A stretch of DNA of 7,851 bases from Candidatus Methanophagales archaeon (GTDB lineage: Archaea > Halobacteriota > Syntropharchaeia > Alkanophagales > Methanospirareceae). The stretch spans positions 1 through 7,851 of the forward strand of contig JAGGZZ010000069.1 of the NCBI GenBank assembly GCA_021161765.1, written 5' to 3'. This document shows positions 1 to 6,329 of this stretch, one piece after another (positions within the stretch are counted from its first letter, which is position 1; each line of letters begins with the position of its first letter). A model generated the notes under the pieces. That model did no database searches. It had not been told where the DNA came from and saw nothing but the letters and a program-made list of their open reading frames with translations. Made by a program: the position numbers and the translations under genes.

Positions 1-25
1 CTCAAAATTCAAAACAGACTTTCCT

Positions 26-121
26 TTTGGGATTTTTGATTTGGATATTGTTTAGGATTAAACCCTTTCCGGGTTTGCGGGGACGTGGGCAGAGCCCACG
101 ATGCTTAGGATTTGGGATTTT
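26..121. repeat. AT-rich short direct repeats around hairpin element
   Basis: The stretch left of the antiporter gene holds no plausible gene. TTTGGGATTTT occurs exactly at 26-36 and again at 111-121, and TTAGGATT occurs at 52-59 and 105-112. Related words such as TTTGGATAT fill the space between. The double-hairpin repeat at 57-101 sits between the two copies, as if it had landed in a degenerate AT-rich repeat tract. Function is unknown. Because the DNA is AT-rich, part of the similarity may be chance. Confidence 0.45.
57..101 (+). repeat. Double-hairpin palindromic repeat, copy 1
   Basis: This 45-nt element contains two perfect hairpins in a row. Stem 1 is AAACCC/GGGTTT (60-65 with 71-76, 5-nt loop). 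Stem 2 is CGTGGGC/GCCCACG (84-90 with 94-100, loop AGA). It matches the element at 2572-2616, in inverted orientation, at 41 of 45 positions, and one pair of differences preserves pairing in stem 1. It lies 28 nt beyond the antiporter stop codon, so the transcript of that operon would carry both hairpins in its 3' end. There it could slow decay or help termination, although no U-tract follows directly. It resembles REP/BIME-type dispersed elements in size and structure; that comparison is inference. Confidence 0.8.
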
Positions 122-128
122 CCACACC

Positions 129-1301
129 TTATTGAGCATATACCTTCTGGTGCATCTTCTTGAAAATAGTAGGGCAGCTAATACTTGTTATTAACGCAAG
201 CACAATGATAGCCGATTCCATTGCTGTATCTATCAACCCGAGTTCCACCCCGACCGTAGCCATCGCGATTATCAAGCTTAATCGCGAAGAAAGTAAAACA
301 CCGGCGGAAATGCTTTCCTTCAACGAATGCCGGATGAGAAAAAGCAGCGACGGCGCTATCTTCACCACGAATGCAAGTACAAGCAGCATTGGAACCAGAT
401 AAATCCCTCCTCGCGTCAGTGCTCCAAGGTCAAACTGCATTCCTACGCTTATAAAGAATATCGGTATGAGGAATCCGTATCCTATCCCGAAGAGTTTCTG
501 TTCGAGAACCGTCCCACCACGGAACAAAAGGGAGAGCATCACACCCGCAAGAAACGCACCCAGTATGGCTATGGCTTTAATATCCGCTATCTCGGATAAA
601 GCAACGAATACGAGCAATAATGCGAAGGCAGCCCTTACACCCATCTCTGATGGCTGGTCGGATTTAAACCATGCGGAAAGACGCTCTGGATAGTGCCAGA
701 TTGCAAGCTTACCCACGTAATATACGATGAAAAACAGAACGAATACGAGCGCAATTAAAAGCATCTCTCCTGTGACTCCCTTTTTAAAATATAGCGTGTA
801 CACCGTAACGAGCAGCACAGTGGCAAAATCCGCAATGAATGCCGATATAAGTACTGTCTGCCCAAAATCGCTTTTTAATAGCCCCTGCTCCCTTATCGTT
901 GGCACGGTCAACCCCACCGCGGAGGTTGAGAGGACGAGCGCAAGATATAATCCAAAGCCCAGTTTAGTCGTCAGGAATATCGAAATGCCGAGTGTGATGA
1001 TAAAGATAAAAGTTCCGAAGATAAACAGTTTCGCACCATGAACCTCCACCTTGGAAAAATCTATCTCCAGACCTACTAAAAACATCAGAAATATAAGCCC
1101 AAAGCTCGCAAGAAAGTCTATAACTATTCGTCCTTCCGCTTCGGGAGAGAACCCCAAAAGCCCAAAGCCAATTCCACAGATGATTTCTCCAACCACTGCT
1201 GGAACGCCTATTCTACCAGAAAGAATCGGAATGATGAATGCGAATCCCGCTATTGCCAATAATAGGACATAGGGGCTTATGGTTAGGGTCATAGGCATCA
1301 C
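129..1301 (-). CDS. CPA2-type Na+(K+)/H+ antiporter
   Basis: This is a 390-residue, very hydrophobic protein with about 11-12 predicted membrane segments, matching the membrane core of the monovalent cation:proton antiporter-2 family (PF00999) without a C-terminal soluble domain. Visible family signatures are FLVGLEID (74-81), the crossover-like STSAVGLTVPT (125-135), the ion-site aspartate D158 in AFIADFATVLL, FFISVGMQFDL (282-292) and a lysine, K314, in the VVKIAPS segment. The residue before D158 is alanine where electrogenic NapA-type proteins have a second aspartate. It should exchange Na+ or K+ for H+ across the cytoplasmic membrane. The outermost start is GTG at 1301. ATG at 1298 (making TGATG with the upstream stop) and ATG at 1292 are equally plausible, and no clear Shine-Dalgarno decides between them. 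It is translationally coupled to the upstream TrkA-N/USP gene, which probably regulates it. The ion specificity cannot be read from the sequence. Confidence 0.9.
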   Translation of the reverse strand: MMPMTLTISPYVLLLAIAGFAFIIPILSGRIGVPAVVGEIICGIGFGLLGFSPEAEGRIVIDFLASFGLIFLMFLVGLEIDFSKVEVHGAKLFIFGTFIFIITLGISIFLTTKLGFGLYLALVLSTSAVGLTVPTIREQGLLKSDFGQTVLISAFIADFATVLLVTVYTLYFKKGVTGEMLLIALVFVLFFIVYYVGKLAIWHYPERLSAWFKSDQPSEMGVRAAFALLLVFVALSEIADIKAIAILGAFLAGVMLSLLFRGGTVLEQKLFGIGYGFLIPIFFISVGMQFDLGALTRGGIYLVPMLLVLAFVVKIAPSLLFLIRHSLKESISAGVLLSSRLSLIIAMATVGVELGLIDTAMESAIIVLALITSISCPTIFKKMHQKVYAQ

Positions 1302-2455
1302 ACAACCGTTAGAACAGAACAGGGTGCCTCGTTTACTATTTTCCTGATCAGGTCAGACCTTATAACACCCGTTCCGCGCCAGGGAATCACTGCGAGTTCG
1401 TAATTCCCACTTCTCACTTCTTTTACCGCTTCTATCATCGGGTTACCTTCCACCCAATTTTCAATAATCCGTACGTTTCCTTTTTCTCCTATCTTTTTTA
1501 TCCCGTCAATCAGCTCACCTGGAACAATCTCCAGAATAAGTAAATGCAGCTCAGCCCCGCAGAAATGCGCTATCTGAACCGCGTGCCTTCCAACACTCGC
1601 AGATACCTCAGATGAATCCAGAAGTGCAAGAACGCGTTCGTAATACCGGAATGTTCGCGCAACAAGAATCGGGCAGCAAGCACATTTTATCAGCTTCAAA
1701 ACGACACTCCTTTTAAATATTTTATCCAGAATGCCAAGTTCTTCGTGGTCTAGTATTATACAATCAGGGTAATAGAAGTGTTCTTTTACACGGTCCATTA
1801 TTATACAGCCGGGATAATGCAGGTGCTTTTTTATTATCTCCATCAGTTTTTCCTCTTCCAACAATATCTTAAGCGGTACGCCCAGCTCCGCTGCCCGGGA
1901 TTCCATCTCTTGCCTGCCTATCTCCTCAGATGATACAGCCGTAACCTCCGCTCCCATGACGGAAGCAACCAACAAAGCTTCTTTGAACGCCTTCTCCACC
2001 GTATCATTACTGATAATTGGAACGAGGATTTTTTCGAAAGGCATGCGTATTTCGGTGCTCGCATCAAAGCCAGAACGCATCATATCGCCGATGAGATTCG
2101 CAACTATCTTTGTAGGAAACATGATGGATTCAATGCCCAGCTTCTGAAACCTCTCCCGGTCTTCCGGGTCTTCCACCCGAACAATTATCTTTGGGACACC
2201 ATATCTCTTCGCAATAGCAGCAGCGCGATAATTGACATCGTCATTACTCGTGAGTGAAATAAAAACCCCTGCATCTTCCAAACCTGCTCGCTTTAGCAAT
2301 TCTTCGTCGCTTCCATCGCCAATGATTACCTCTACGCCCGCTAATCCCAGAAGTTTCTCACGCTTTTCCGTGTTTATCTCAATAATTACAGATTCGGGTA
2401 ACTGAGCTGCCAGATCTCTCCCTGCCCTTCCACCACCAATAATTATTTTTTTCAT
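1298..2455 (-). CDS. TrkA-N (RCK) protein with two degenerate USP domains
   Basis: This 385-residue soluble protein begins with a Rossmann-type TrkA-N/RCK domain (about 1-125). It shows the dinucleotide motif GGGRAG (7-12), an acidic residue at the end of strand 2 (E26), and IIGDGSDEELL (44-54), as in NAD(H)-binding gating subunits of K+ transporters. Two regions resembling universal stress protein domains follow: about 140-268 (FEKILVPI to CCPILVAR) and 272-385 (YERVLALLDSS to APCSVLTVV). Neither keeps the G-x2-G-x9-G-S/T ATP-binding signature, so ATP binding there is doubtful. An in-frame duplicated 15-residue segment (209-238) sits in the first USP-like region. The ATG at 2455 is preceded by only weak purines (GGAAGAA). 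The stop overlaps the antiporter start, so the likely role is sensing NAD(H) or another ligand and gating that antiporter. The general class is certain; the regulated partner is inferred from position. Confidence 0.87.
   Translation of the reverse strand: MKKIIIGGGRAGRDLAAQLPESVIIEINTEKREKLLGLAGVEVIIGDGSDEELLKRAGLEDAGVFISLTSNDDVNYRAAAIAKRYGVPKIIVRVEDPEDRERFQKLGIESIMFPTKIVANLIGDMMRSGFDASTEIRMPFEKILVPIISNDTVEKAFKEALLVASVMGAEVTAVSSEEIGRQEMESRAAELGVPLKILLEEEKLMEIIKKHLHYPGCIIMDRVKEHFYYPDCIILDHEELGILDKIFKRSVVLKLIKCACCPILVARTFRYYERVLALLDSSEVSASVGRHAVQIAHFCGAELHLLILEIVPGELIDGIKKIGEKGNVRIIENWVEGNPMIEAVKEVRSGNYELAVIPWRGTGVIRSDLIRKIVNEAPCSVLTVV
1742..1831 (-). repeat. In-frame 45-bp tandem duplication in TrkA-N/USP gene
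   Basis: Two adjacent 45-nt units encode residues 209-223 and 224-238 of the regulator. They match at about 31 of 42 compared bases. The protein units align as KKHLHYPGCIIMDRV and KEHFYYPDCIILDHE, each with H-x2-YP-x-C followed by a hydrophobic run and Asp. The period is exactly 15 codons, so the reading frame is kept. The divergence shows an old duplication rather than an assembly artefact. Confidence 0.75.
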
Positions 2456-2496
2456 TTCTTCCGCTTGACCGGATAAAATAGAAATTAAACTGCCCC

Positions 2497-2510
2497 TTTA
2501 AAAATTTATT
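2497..2510 (-). promoter_or_regulatory. Possible TATA box of the TrkA-N/antiporter operon
   Basis: On the minus strand this reads as an AT-rich box (AATAAATTTTTAAA) about 42-55 nt before the ATG at 2455. Transcription starting about 25 nt downstream would give a 5' leader of roughly 20-25 nt. The sequence fits an archaeal TATA element loosely, and the surrounding DNA is also AT-rich, so the assignment is tentative. Confidence 0.35.
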
Positions 2511-2546
2511 TAGAGAGAGCGTGAACAGACAAGAAAGTAAATTAGG

Positions 2547-2670
2547 GACACAGATTAACGCAGATTAACACTCGTGGGCTCTGCCCACGTCCACGCAAGC
2601 CCTGAAAGGGCTTAATGATAAGAATCAACAAACACGGTCAAACTAAAATAAATCCGTGTAAATCCGTGTC
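2547..2670. repeat. Long imperfect inverted repeat enclosing a hairpin repeat (MITE-like)
   Basis: The left arm starts GACACAGATTAACGCAGATTA (2547-2567). The right arm (2650-2670), read on the other strand, starts GACACGGATTTACACGGATTT. They agree at 16 of 21 positions. Each arm is itself a tandem of two similar 10-11 nt words (for example AATCCGTGTAAATCCGTGTC on the plus strand). The 124-bp unit encloses the double-hairpin repeat at 2572-2616. It holds no gene and lies between the divergent TrkA-N and polB genes, ending about 38 nt before the polB start. The size and terminal inverted arms resemble a non-autonomous miniature element; no target duplication is evident. Confidence 0.55.
2572..2616 (-). 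repeat. Double-hairpin palindromic repeat, copy 2 (inverted)
   Basis: This is the inverted partner of the element at 57-101. Read on the minus strand it has stem 1 AAGCCC/GGGCTT and stem 2 CGTGGGC/GCCCACG. Relative to copy 1 it has only four substitutions in 45 nt. Two of these are the paired change A-T to G-C in stem 1; one is in the loop and one in the linker between the hairpins. It is located between divergent genes rather than 3' of a gene, so a terminator role is not common to both copies. Confidence 0.8.
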
Positions 2671-2680
2671 TTAAATAGAG
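2670..2680 (+). promoter_or_regulatory. Possible TATA box of polB
   Basis: CTTAAATAGAG lies about 28-38 nt before the polB ATG. An archaeal TATA element here would place the transcript start at about 2700-2708, giving a leaderless or nearly leaderless mRNA. That fits the absence of a recognisable Shine-Dalgarno before 2708. A second AT-rich stretch, TTATACTTTATACA (2686-2699), is a competing candidate. The box abuts the right arm of the inverted repeat ending at 2670. Confidence 0.3.
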
Positions 2681-2707
2681 GGAAGTTATACTTTATACAC
2701 AGCGATA

Positions 2708-5700
2708 ATGGAAAAAGAGGGTTTTCTACTGGACATTGATTATATAACGGAGAGAGACGATACCGGGAAAGAAAAGCCGGTGATAAGGCTATGGTGCAAG
2801 AGCAAAGCAGGAGCGGATTTTGTTGTGTTAGACAACAGTTTCGAGCCGTATTTCTACGCCTTTCTCCCTTCTCATTTCCATTCTTACTCATACCGGGATA
2901 TTGAAGAAACTAAGGGAGTAGTAGAAAAAATCCGGGTGGACAGAGGAGGAGACGAACAAATAAGCGTTAAGCGAGTGGAATTTTGCCAGAAGAAATTACT
3001 TGGTGTTGAACAGAGAGGGCTAAAGATTTATGCCCGGCATCCGAGACATGTTCCTCTGCTGCGAGAGGCAGTTAAAAAAGCGGGTCTTACCGTGCTTGAA
3101 GCGGACATTCTATTTGCCATTCGGTACTTGATAGACAAACAACTGAGACCTTTTGACGGCGTAAACGTGATTGGCGAAGAAATAAAATTGGACTATGCCA
3201 ATACGGCTATTCTTGCCTCGGACATATCGTACAAAAAAATGGGCGGCGGGGGTGACCTACCAGTGCTAAAAATCCTCGCTTTTGACTGCGAAATGGCTAC
3301 GCTGAGCGGGTATGGAATGCCATCCGCGAAACGCGGCGACCCGATAACAATCATTTCGGCTGCATACAGTAAAGGTATAGGAAAAGAAGTCAACGCAAAG
3401 CTGTTCGTGATGGAAAAAGAGGGATGGACGGAAAAGGGGGATAAAAAAGTAATAACCGATTTTTTGAACTTTGTAGCGCAATTCCAGCCGGATGTTATCG
3501 TGGGTTATAATTCTGACGCTTTTGACTGGCAGTACATAAGGGAACGAGCGAAAATGCACCGGATTCGTTTAACCGTGGGTGCAGATGGCAGCACGGTGCA
3601 GTATGACAGGGAGAGGGGAGGTGCGTTGCCCGGAGTAAACATTACGGGACGGCTGAACGTTGACCTTTTCAAACTCGCAAAGCGCGACTTAAGCAGCGTG
3701 AAGGTGAAGAAACTGGAAAATGTAGCCGAATACCTTGGCGTGATGAAGAAAAGCGAACGAGTAAATTTAACGCCGCGTGAGATTACCGACTACTGGGTTG
3801 ACGCTTCGCCGTCTTCTGCTGCGCGACAGCAGTTATACGAATACGCAAAGGCAGATGCAGTCAGCACGCTGGGCATCGCGGAGAAGATGCTACCACTGCA
3901 AATTGAGCTTTCTAAGATGATCGGCTACCCCCTGGACGAGGTAGCAAAGATGGGGCGAGGCAGGCAGGTAGAAGCGTTTTTAACCGCAGAAGCATACAAA
4001 AAAGGCGAACTGGTGCCACCAAAGCGAGGAGCGGAAAAGACCTTCGAGGGTGGATTCGTACTGCCTCCGAAAAAGGGCTTGCACGAGAACGTTATCGCCC
4101 TTGACTTCTCTTCTATGTACCCCACCATTATGATATCCTTTAACATCTCGCCCGATACATTCGTAGAATCCCGGAGTGTGGGTGCAGAACCCGAATCGGA
4201 TTTACATATCGCACCCGAGGTGGGCTATGCATTCAGAAAAACGCCGGATGGATTCTTTAAACGAATAATGAGCGATTTAATCGCACGAAGAAGAGCGATA
4301 AAGGCGGAAATGAAGAAACACGACAAAAATTCCGACCAATATCGGCTGCTGGACATACAACAGCAAAGTATCAAAATCCTCACGAACAGCTTCTATGGAT
4401 ATACGGGATGGAGCGCAGCGAAATTTTACAAACGCGAATGCGCTGAAGCGACAACGGCATGGGGACGGCATTTTATAAAGCGCACGGTGGAGGTAGCGGA
4501 GAAGCTCGGATTTGAGGTTATCTACGGCGACAGCGTGATGAAAGATACTCCAGTCTTAATAAGAAAGCAGGGTGGCGTTGAGATAATACCCGTAGAGGAT
4601 ATGGACATCGCACCACGGACTATGAGCGGAGGCAGAAGAGAAGTTAAAGGCGTTGAAGTCTTAACTGAAAACGGATGGAGCAGGGTAGAATACGTGCATA
4701 AACGAAAGACCCGGAAGAAAACATACCGTATTCTCACAAGAGCAGGTTTTGTGGAGGCGACAGAAGACCACAGCTTTGTCGTAAATGGTAAAGAGATAAC
4801 GCCAAAGGATTTTAAACCTGGCGACAGGATAGATCTGGTTCATTATACATTAGAGGCGAAATACGAAGTGGATGATGATTTAGCGTGGCTTGTTGGTTTT
4901 TATATCGCCGAAGGCGGTTGCGGCAAGTATGAAACGAAATCCGGCTTAAAATATCAGTGGAAGATAGATAATTCGGATTTCATCCTGCTTGAAAAGTGCA
5001 GGTTTATTTTGAATAAGTTCGGGCTCAACACAACTGTGTTGGATGTCAGAGAGAGCTCTGCGACTTATAGACTTGTACCTTCAGGGAACATAAAGCTTTT
5101 TTACGAACTTTTCAAGGAGTGGTGTCATACAAAGAGGGGCAATAAGAAGATACCTGGATTTATTTTAGAAGCGAAGAGAGCAGCGAAAGAATCTTTTTTA
5201 CGCGGGTTATGGGCAGGTGACGGGGGCAAAGATACGCGGACAAAAATACTTGAAATCTCGCTCACCGATAAATCCGTGGTTGCAGGGCTTTGTGCAATGC
5301 TGAGCAGCCTTGGATTCGAATATTCCCTGGGTGTCCGGGGGGATAAAGAGAATGTTATACGAGTGCGCATGGTGAGGAACAAAGCGGACAAGCGACTGGC
5401 CAGCGGGGATGTCATAAAGAGAATAGATGTGAAAGAGGCGAATGACTACGTATACGATGTGGAAACAGAGAATCACCACTTCTGCGCTGGCATTGGAAAC
5501 GTGCTTCTCCACAATACCGACAGCATATTCGCAAAACTCCCTCTCACGCCTGATGCGGCGGGAAAAGAGGAGGATATAAAAGCGGCGACGTGGGAGAAAG
5601 CGAGAGAAGTTTCAGCGCGTATTTCAGAGGAGCTTCCGCTTGAACTCGAGATACAGGACTTCTTTAAAACTATTTTCTTTACGGGAAAGAAGAAGAGATA

Positions 5701-6259
5701 CGCAGCGCTTACTGACAAAGGCGAGATCATCGTGCGCGGTCTGGAAGTGCGCCGCGGGGACTGGTGCGAGCTGGCGAAGGAAGTGCAGACGAAGGTGATC
5801 GAACTCATATTAAAACAAAAAGACCCTGAAGCTGCGGCGAAATATGCTAAGACCGTCATACAGGACGTAAAAGATGGAAAAATATCCGTAGACAAGTTAA
5901 CGATTTACAAGACGCTCACCAGAAAGATAAGCAGCTATGAGACAAAGCAAGCGCACGTTATGGCGGCAGAAAGAGCTTTAACTTCGTCCTCGCGCATTGT
6001 ATACGAAGTTGGCTCGAAAATCCCGTATGTGATAATAAAAGGCGCGGGGAAGACGAGCGACCGCGCTTTCCCCGTGGATATTATAGAGAGAAGCGAAGGG
6101 GACGAAATAAGCGCAGATGGGCGAACATACCAGATTGACGGCTCGTATTACGTCCAGCATCAGCTTATCCCGGTTGCGCACCGGGTGCTGCAACTTTTTG
6201 GCTATGACCTCTCTTCTTTTGATGATATGCGCCAGAAGACGTTAGGTCATTGGTTTTGA
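2708..6259 (+). CDS. polB: DNA polymerase family B precursor with intein
   Basis: The 1183-residue precursor contains an 855-residue replicative DNA polymerase plus a 328-residue intein (609-936). The N-terminal domain includes FEPYFYAFLP (45-54). The 3'-5' exonuclease motifs are intact: Exo I FDCE (D193, E195), Exo II YNSDAFD (267-273) and Exo III YAKAD (379-383). The polymerase motifs are A, DFSSMYPTI (466-474), B, KILTNSFYG (556-564), and C, YGD(606-608)/TDS(937-939), which becomes contiguous only after splicing. KKKRY and RGLEVRRGDW follow in the palm. The C-terminus QKTLGHWF (1176-1183) is a canonical PIP box for binding the PCNA sliding clamp. All catalytic aspartates are present, so it should synthesise and proofread chromosomal DNA. 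Start ATG 2708 gives a family-typical N-terminus and has no Shine-Dalgarno, consistent with a short leader. The histone gene follows on the same strand behind its own promoter. Confidence 0.97.
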   Translation: MEKEGFLLDIDYITERDDTGKEKPVIRLWCKSKAGADFVVLDNSFEPYFYAFLPSHFHSYSYRDIEETKGVVEKIRVDRGGDEQISVKRVEFCQKKLLGVEQRGLKIYARHPRHVPLLREAVKKAGLTVLEADILFAIRYLIDKQLRPFDGVNVIGEEIKLDYANTAILASDISYKKMGGGGDLPVLKILAFDCEMATLSGYGMPSAKRGDPITIISAAYSKGIGKEVNAKLFVMEKEGWTEKGDKKVITDFLNFVAQFQPDVIVGYNSDAFDWQYIRERAKMHRIRLTVGADGSTVQYDRERGGALPGVNITGRLNVDLFKLAKRDLSSVKVKKLENVAEYLGVMKKSERVNLTPREITDYWVDASPSSAARQQLYEYAKADAVSTLGIAEKMLPLQIELSKMIGYPLDEVAKMGRGRQVEAFLTAEAYKKGELVPPKRGAEKTFEGGFVLPPKKGLHENVIALDFSSMYPTIMISFNISPDTFVESRSVGAEPESDLHIAPEVGYAFRKTPDGFFKRIMSDLIARRRAIKAEMKKHDKNSDQYRLLDIQQQSIKILTNSFYGYTGWSAAKFYKRECAEATTAWGRHFIKRTVEVAEKLGFEVIYGDSVMKDTPVLIRKQGGVEIIPVEDMDIAPRTMSGGRREVKGVEVLTENGWSRVEYVHKRKTRKKTYRILTRAGFVEATEDHSFVVNGKEITPKDFKPGDRIDLVHYTLEAKYEVDDDLAWLVGFYIAEGGCGKYETKSGLKYQWKIDNSDFILLEKCRFILNKFGLNTTVLDVRESSATYRLVPSGNIKLFYELFKEWCHTKRGNKKIPGFILEAKRAAKESFLRGLWAGDGGKDTRTKILEISLTDKSVVAGLCAMLSSLGFEYSLGVRGDKENVIRVRMVRNKADKRLASGDVIKRIDVKEANDYVYDVETENHHFCAGIGNVLLHNTDSIFAKLPLTPDAAGKEEDIKAATWEKAREVSARISEELPLELEIQDFFKTIFFTGKKKRYAALTDKGEIIVRGLEVRRGDWCELAKEVQTKVIELILKQKDPEAAAKYAKTVIQDVKDGKISVDKLTIYKTLTRKISSYETKQAHVMAAERALTSSSRIVYEVGSKIPYVIIKGAGKTSDRAFPVDIIERSEGDEISADGRTYQIDGSYYVQHQLIPVAHRVLQLFGYDLSSFDDMRQKTLGHWF
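4532..5515 (+). mobile_element. LAGLIDADG intein in polB motif C (pol-c site)
   Basis: This is a complete 328-residue intein inserted between YGD and TDS of the polymerase active site. In intein numbering, Ser1 begins block A (SVMKDTPVL). Block B has T77-E-D-H80. The homing endonuclease carries both dodecapeptides, LAWLVGFYIAEGG (117-129, acidic E127) and FLRGLWAGDGG (222-232, D230). Block F is VYDVETENHHFCAG (307-320), and block G ends NVLLHN with H327 and N328, followed by extein Thr. Splicing residues and both endonuclease acidic residues are intact, so it may both splice and home to intein-free polB alleles. Without splicing the polymerase would lack a working motif C. Length and layout are standard for a full inteins-with-endonuclease class. 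Confidence 0.95.
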
Positions 6260-6281
6260 TGGTGTTTTAGCGGTCTAACAA

Positions 6282-6297
6282 CCGAAAAGCTTATATA
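6282..6297 (+). promoter_or_regulatory. BRE/TATA promoter of the histone gene
   Basis: CCGAAAAG (6282-6289) followed by CTTATATA (6290-6297) matches the archaeal BRE plus TATA-box arrangement closely. It starts 23 nt after the polB stop codon. Transcription about 22-25 nt downstream of the box would start near 6317-6322, leaving a leader of roughly 10 nt before the histone ATG. This makes the histone gene independent of polB. Confidence 0.75.
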
Positions 6298-6313
6298 CCC
6301 CTTTGTATTATGT

Positions 6314-6324
6314 AATCACAGTGA
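6314..6324. promoter_or_regulatory. Palindrome ATCACAGTGAT at the histone transcript start
   Basis: ATCAC-A-GTGAT is a perfect 5-bp inverted repeat around one base. It overlaps the expected transcription start. Its right half contains GTGAT, which can pair with the 16S rRNA tail (GGTGATC-type Shine-Dalgarno) 5-6 nt before the ATG. It could be an operator for a small dimeric regulator, or simply a ribosome binding site that happens to be palindromic. Confidence 0.35.
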
Positions 6325-6329
6325 TAGAA

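Noticed and set aside
160..1272. Several plus-strand open frames of 70-105 codons opposite the antiporter gene
   Set aside because: They are antisense to a clear membrane transporter, have low-complexity compositions (Ser, Thr, Pro, Asn rich), and show no ribosome sites or recognisable domains.
2547..2670. CRISPR-like short repeats near polB
   Set aside because: The repeated words are 10-11 nt, degenerate and arranged as two inverted arms. There is no series of equal repeats with unique spacers.
2643..2891. Minus-strand frame of 82 codons across the polB start
   Set aside because: It overlaps the polB promoter and N-terminus, is rich in Cys, Leu and Ser with no family resemblance, and has no promoter of its own.
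4523..5524. Apparent disruption of polymerase motif C (YGD then unrelated sequence)
   Set aside because: It is not a frameshift or misassembly. The frame is continuous and the inserted 328 codons have full intein start, end and endonuclease motifs.
3193..6193. Minus-strand open frames of 60-140 codons opposite polB
   Set aside because: They mirror the codon pattern of the polymerase gene, have no plausible starts or motifs, and the plus-strand protein is conserved across the whole stretch.
6303..6329. In-frame TTG start giving the histone a 9-residue N-terminal extension
   Set aside because: The TTG lies only 6 nt after the TATA box, upstream of any possible transcript start, and the extension does not resemble histone N-termini.
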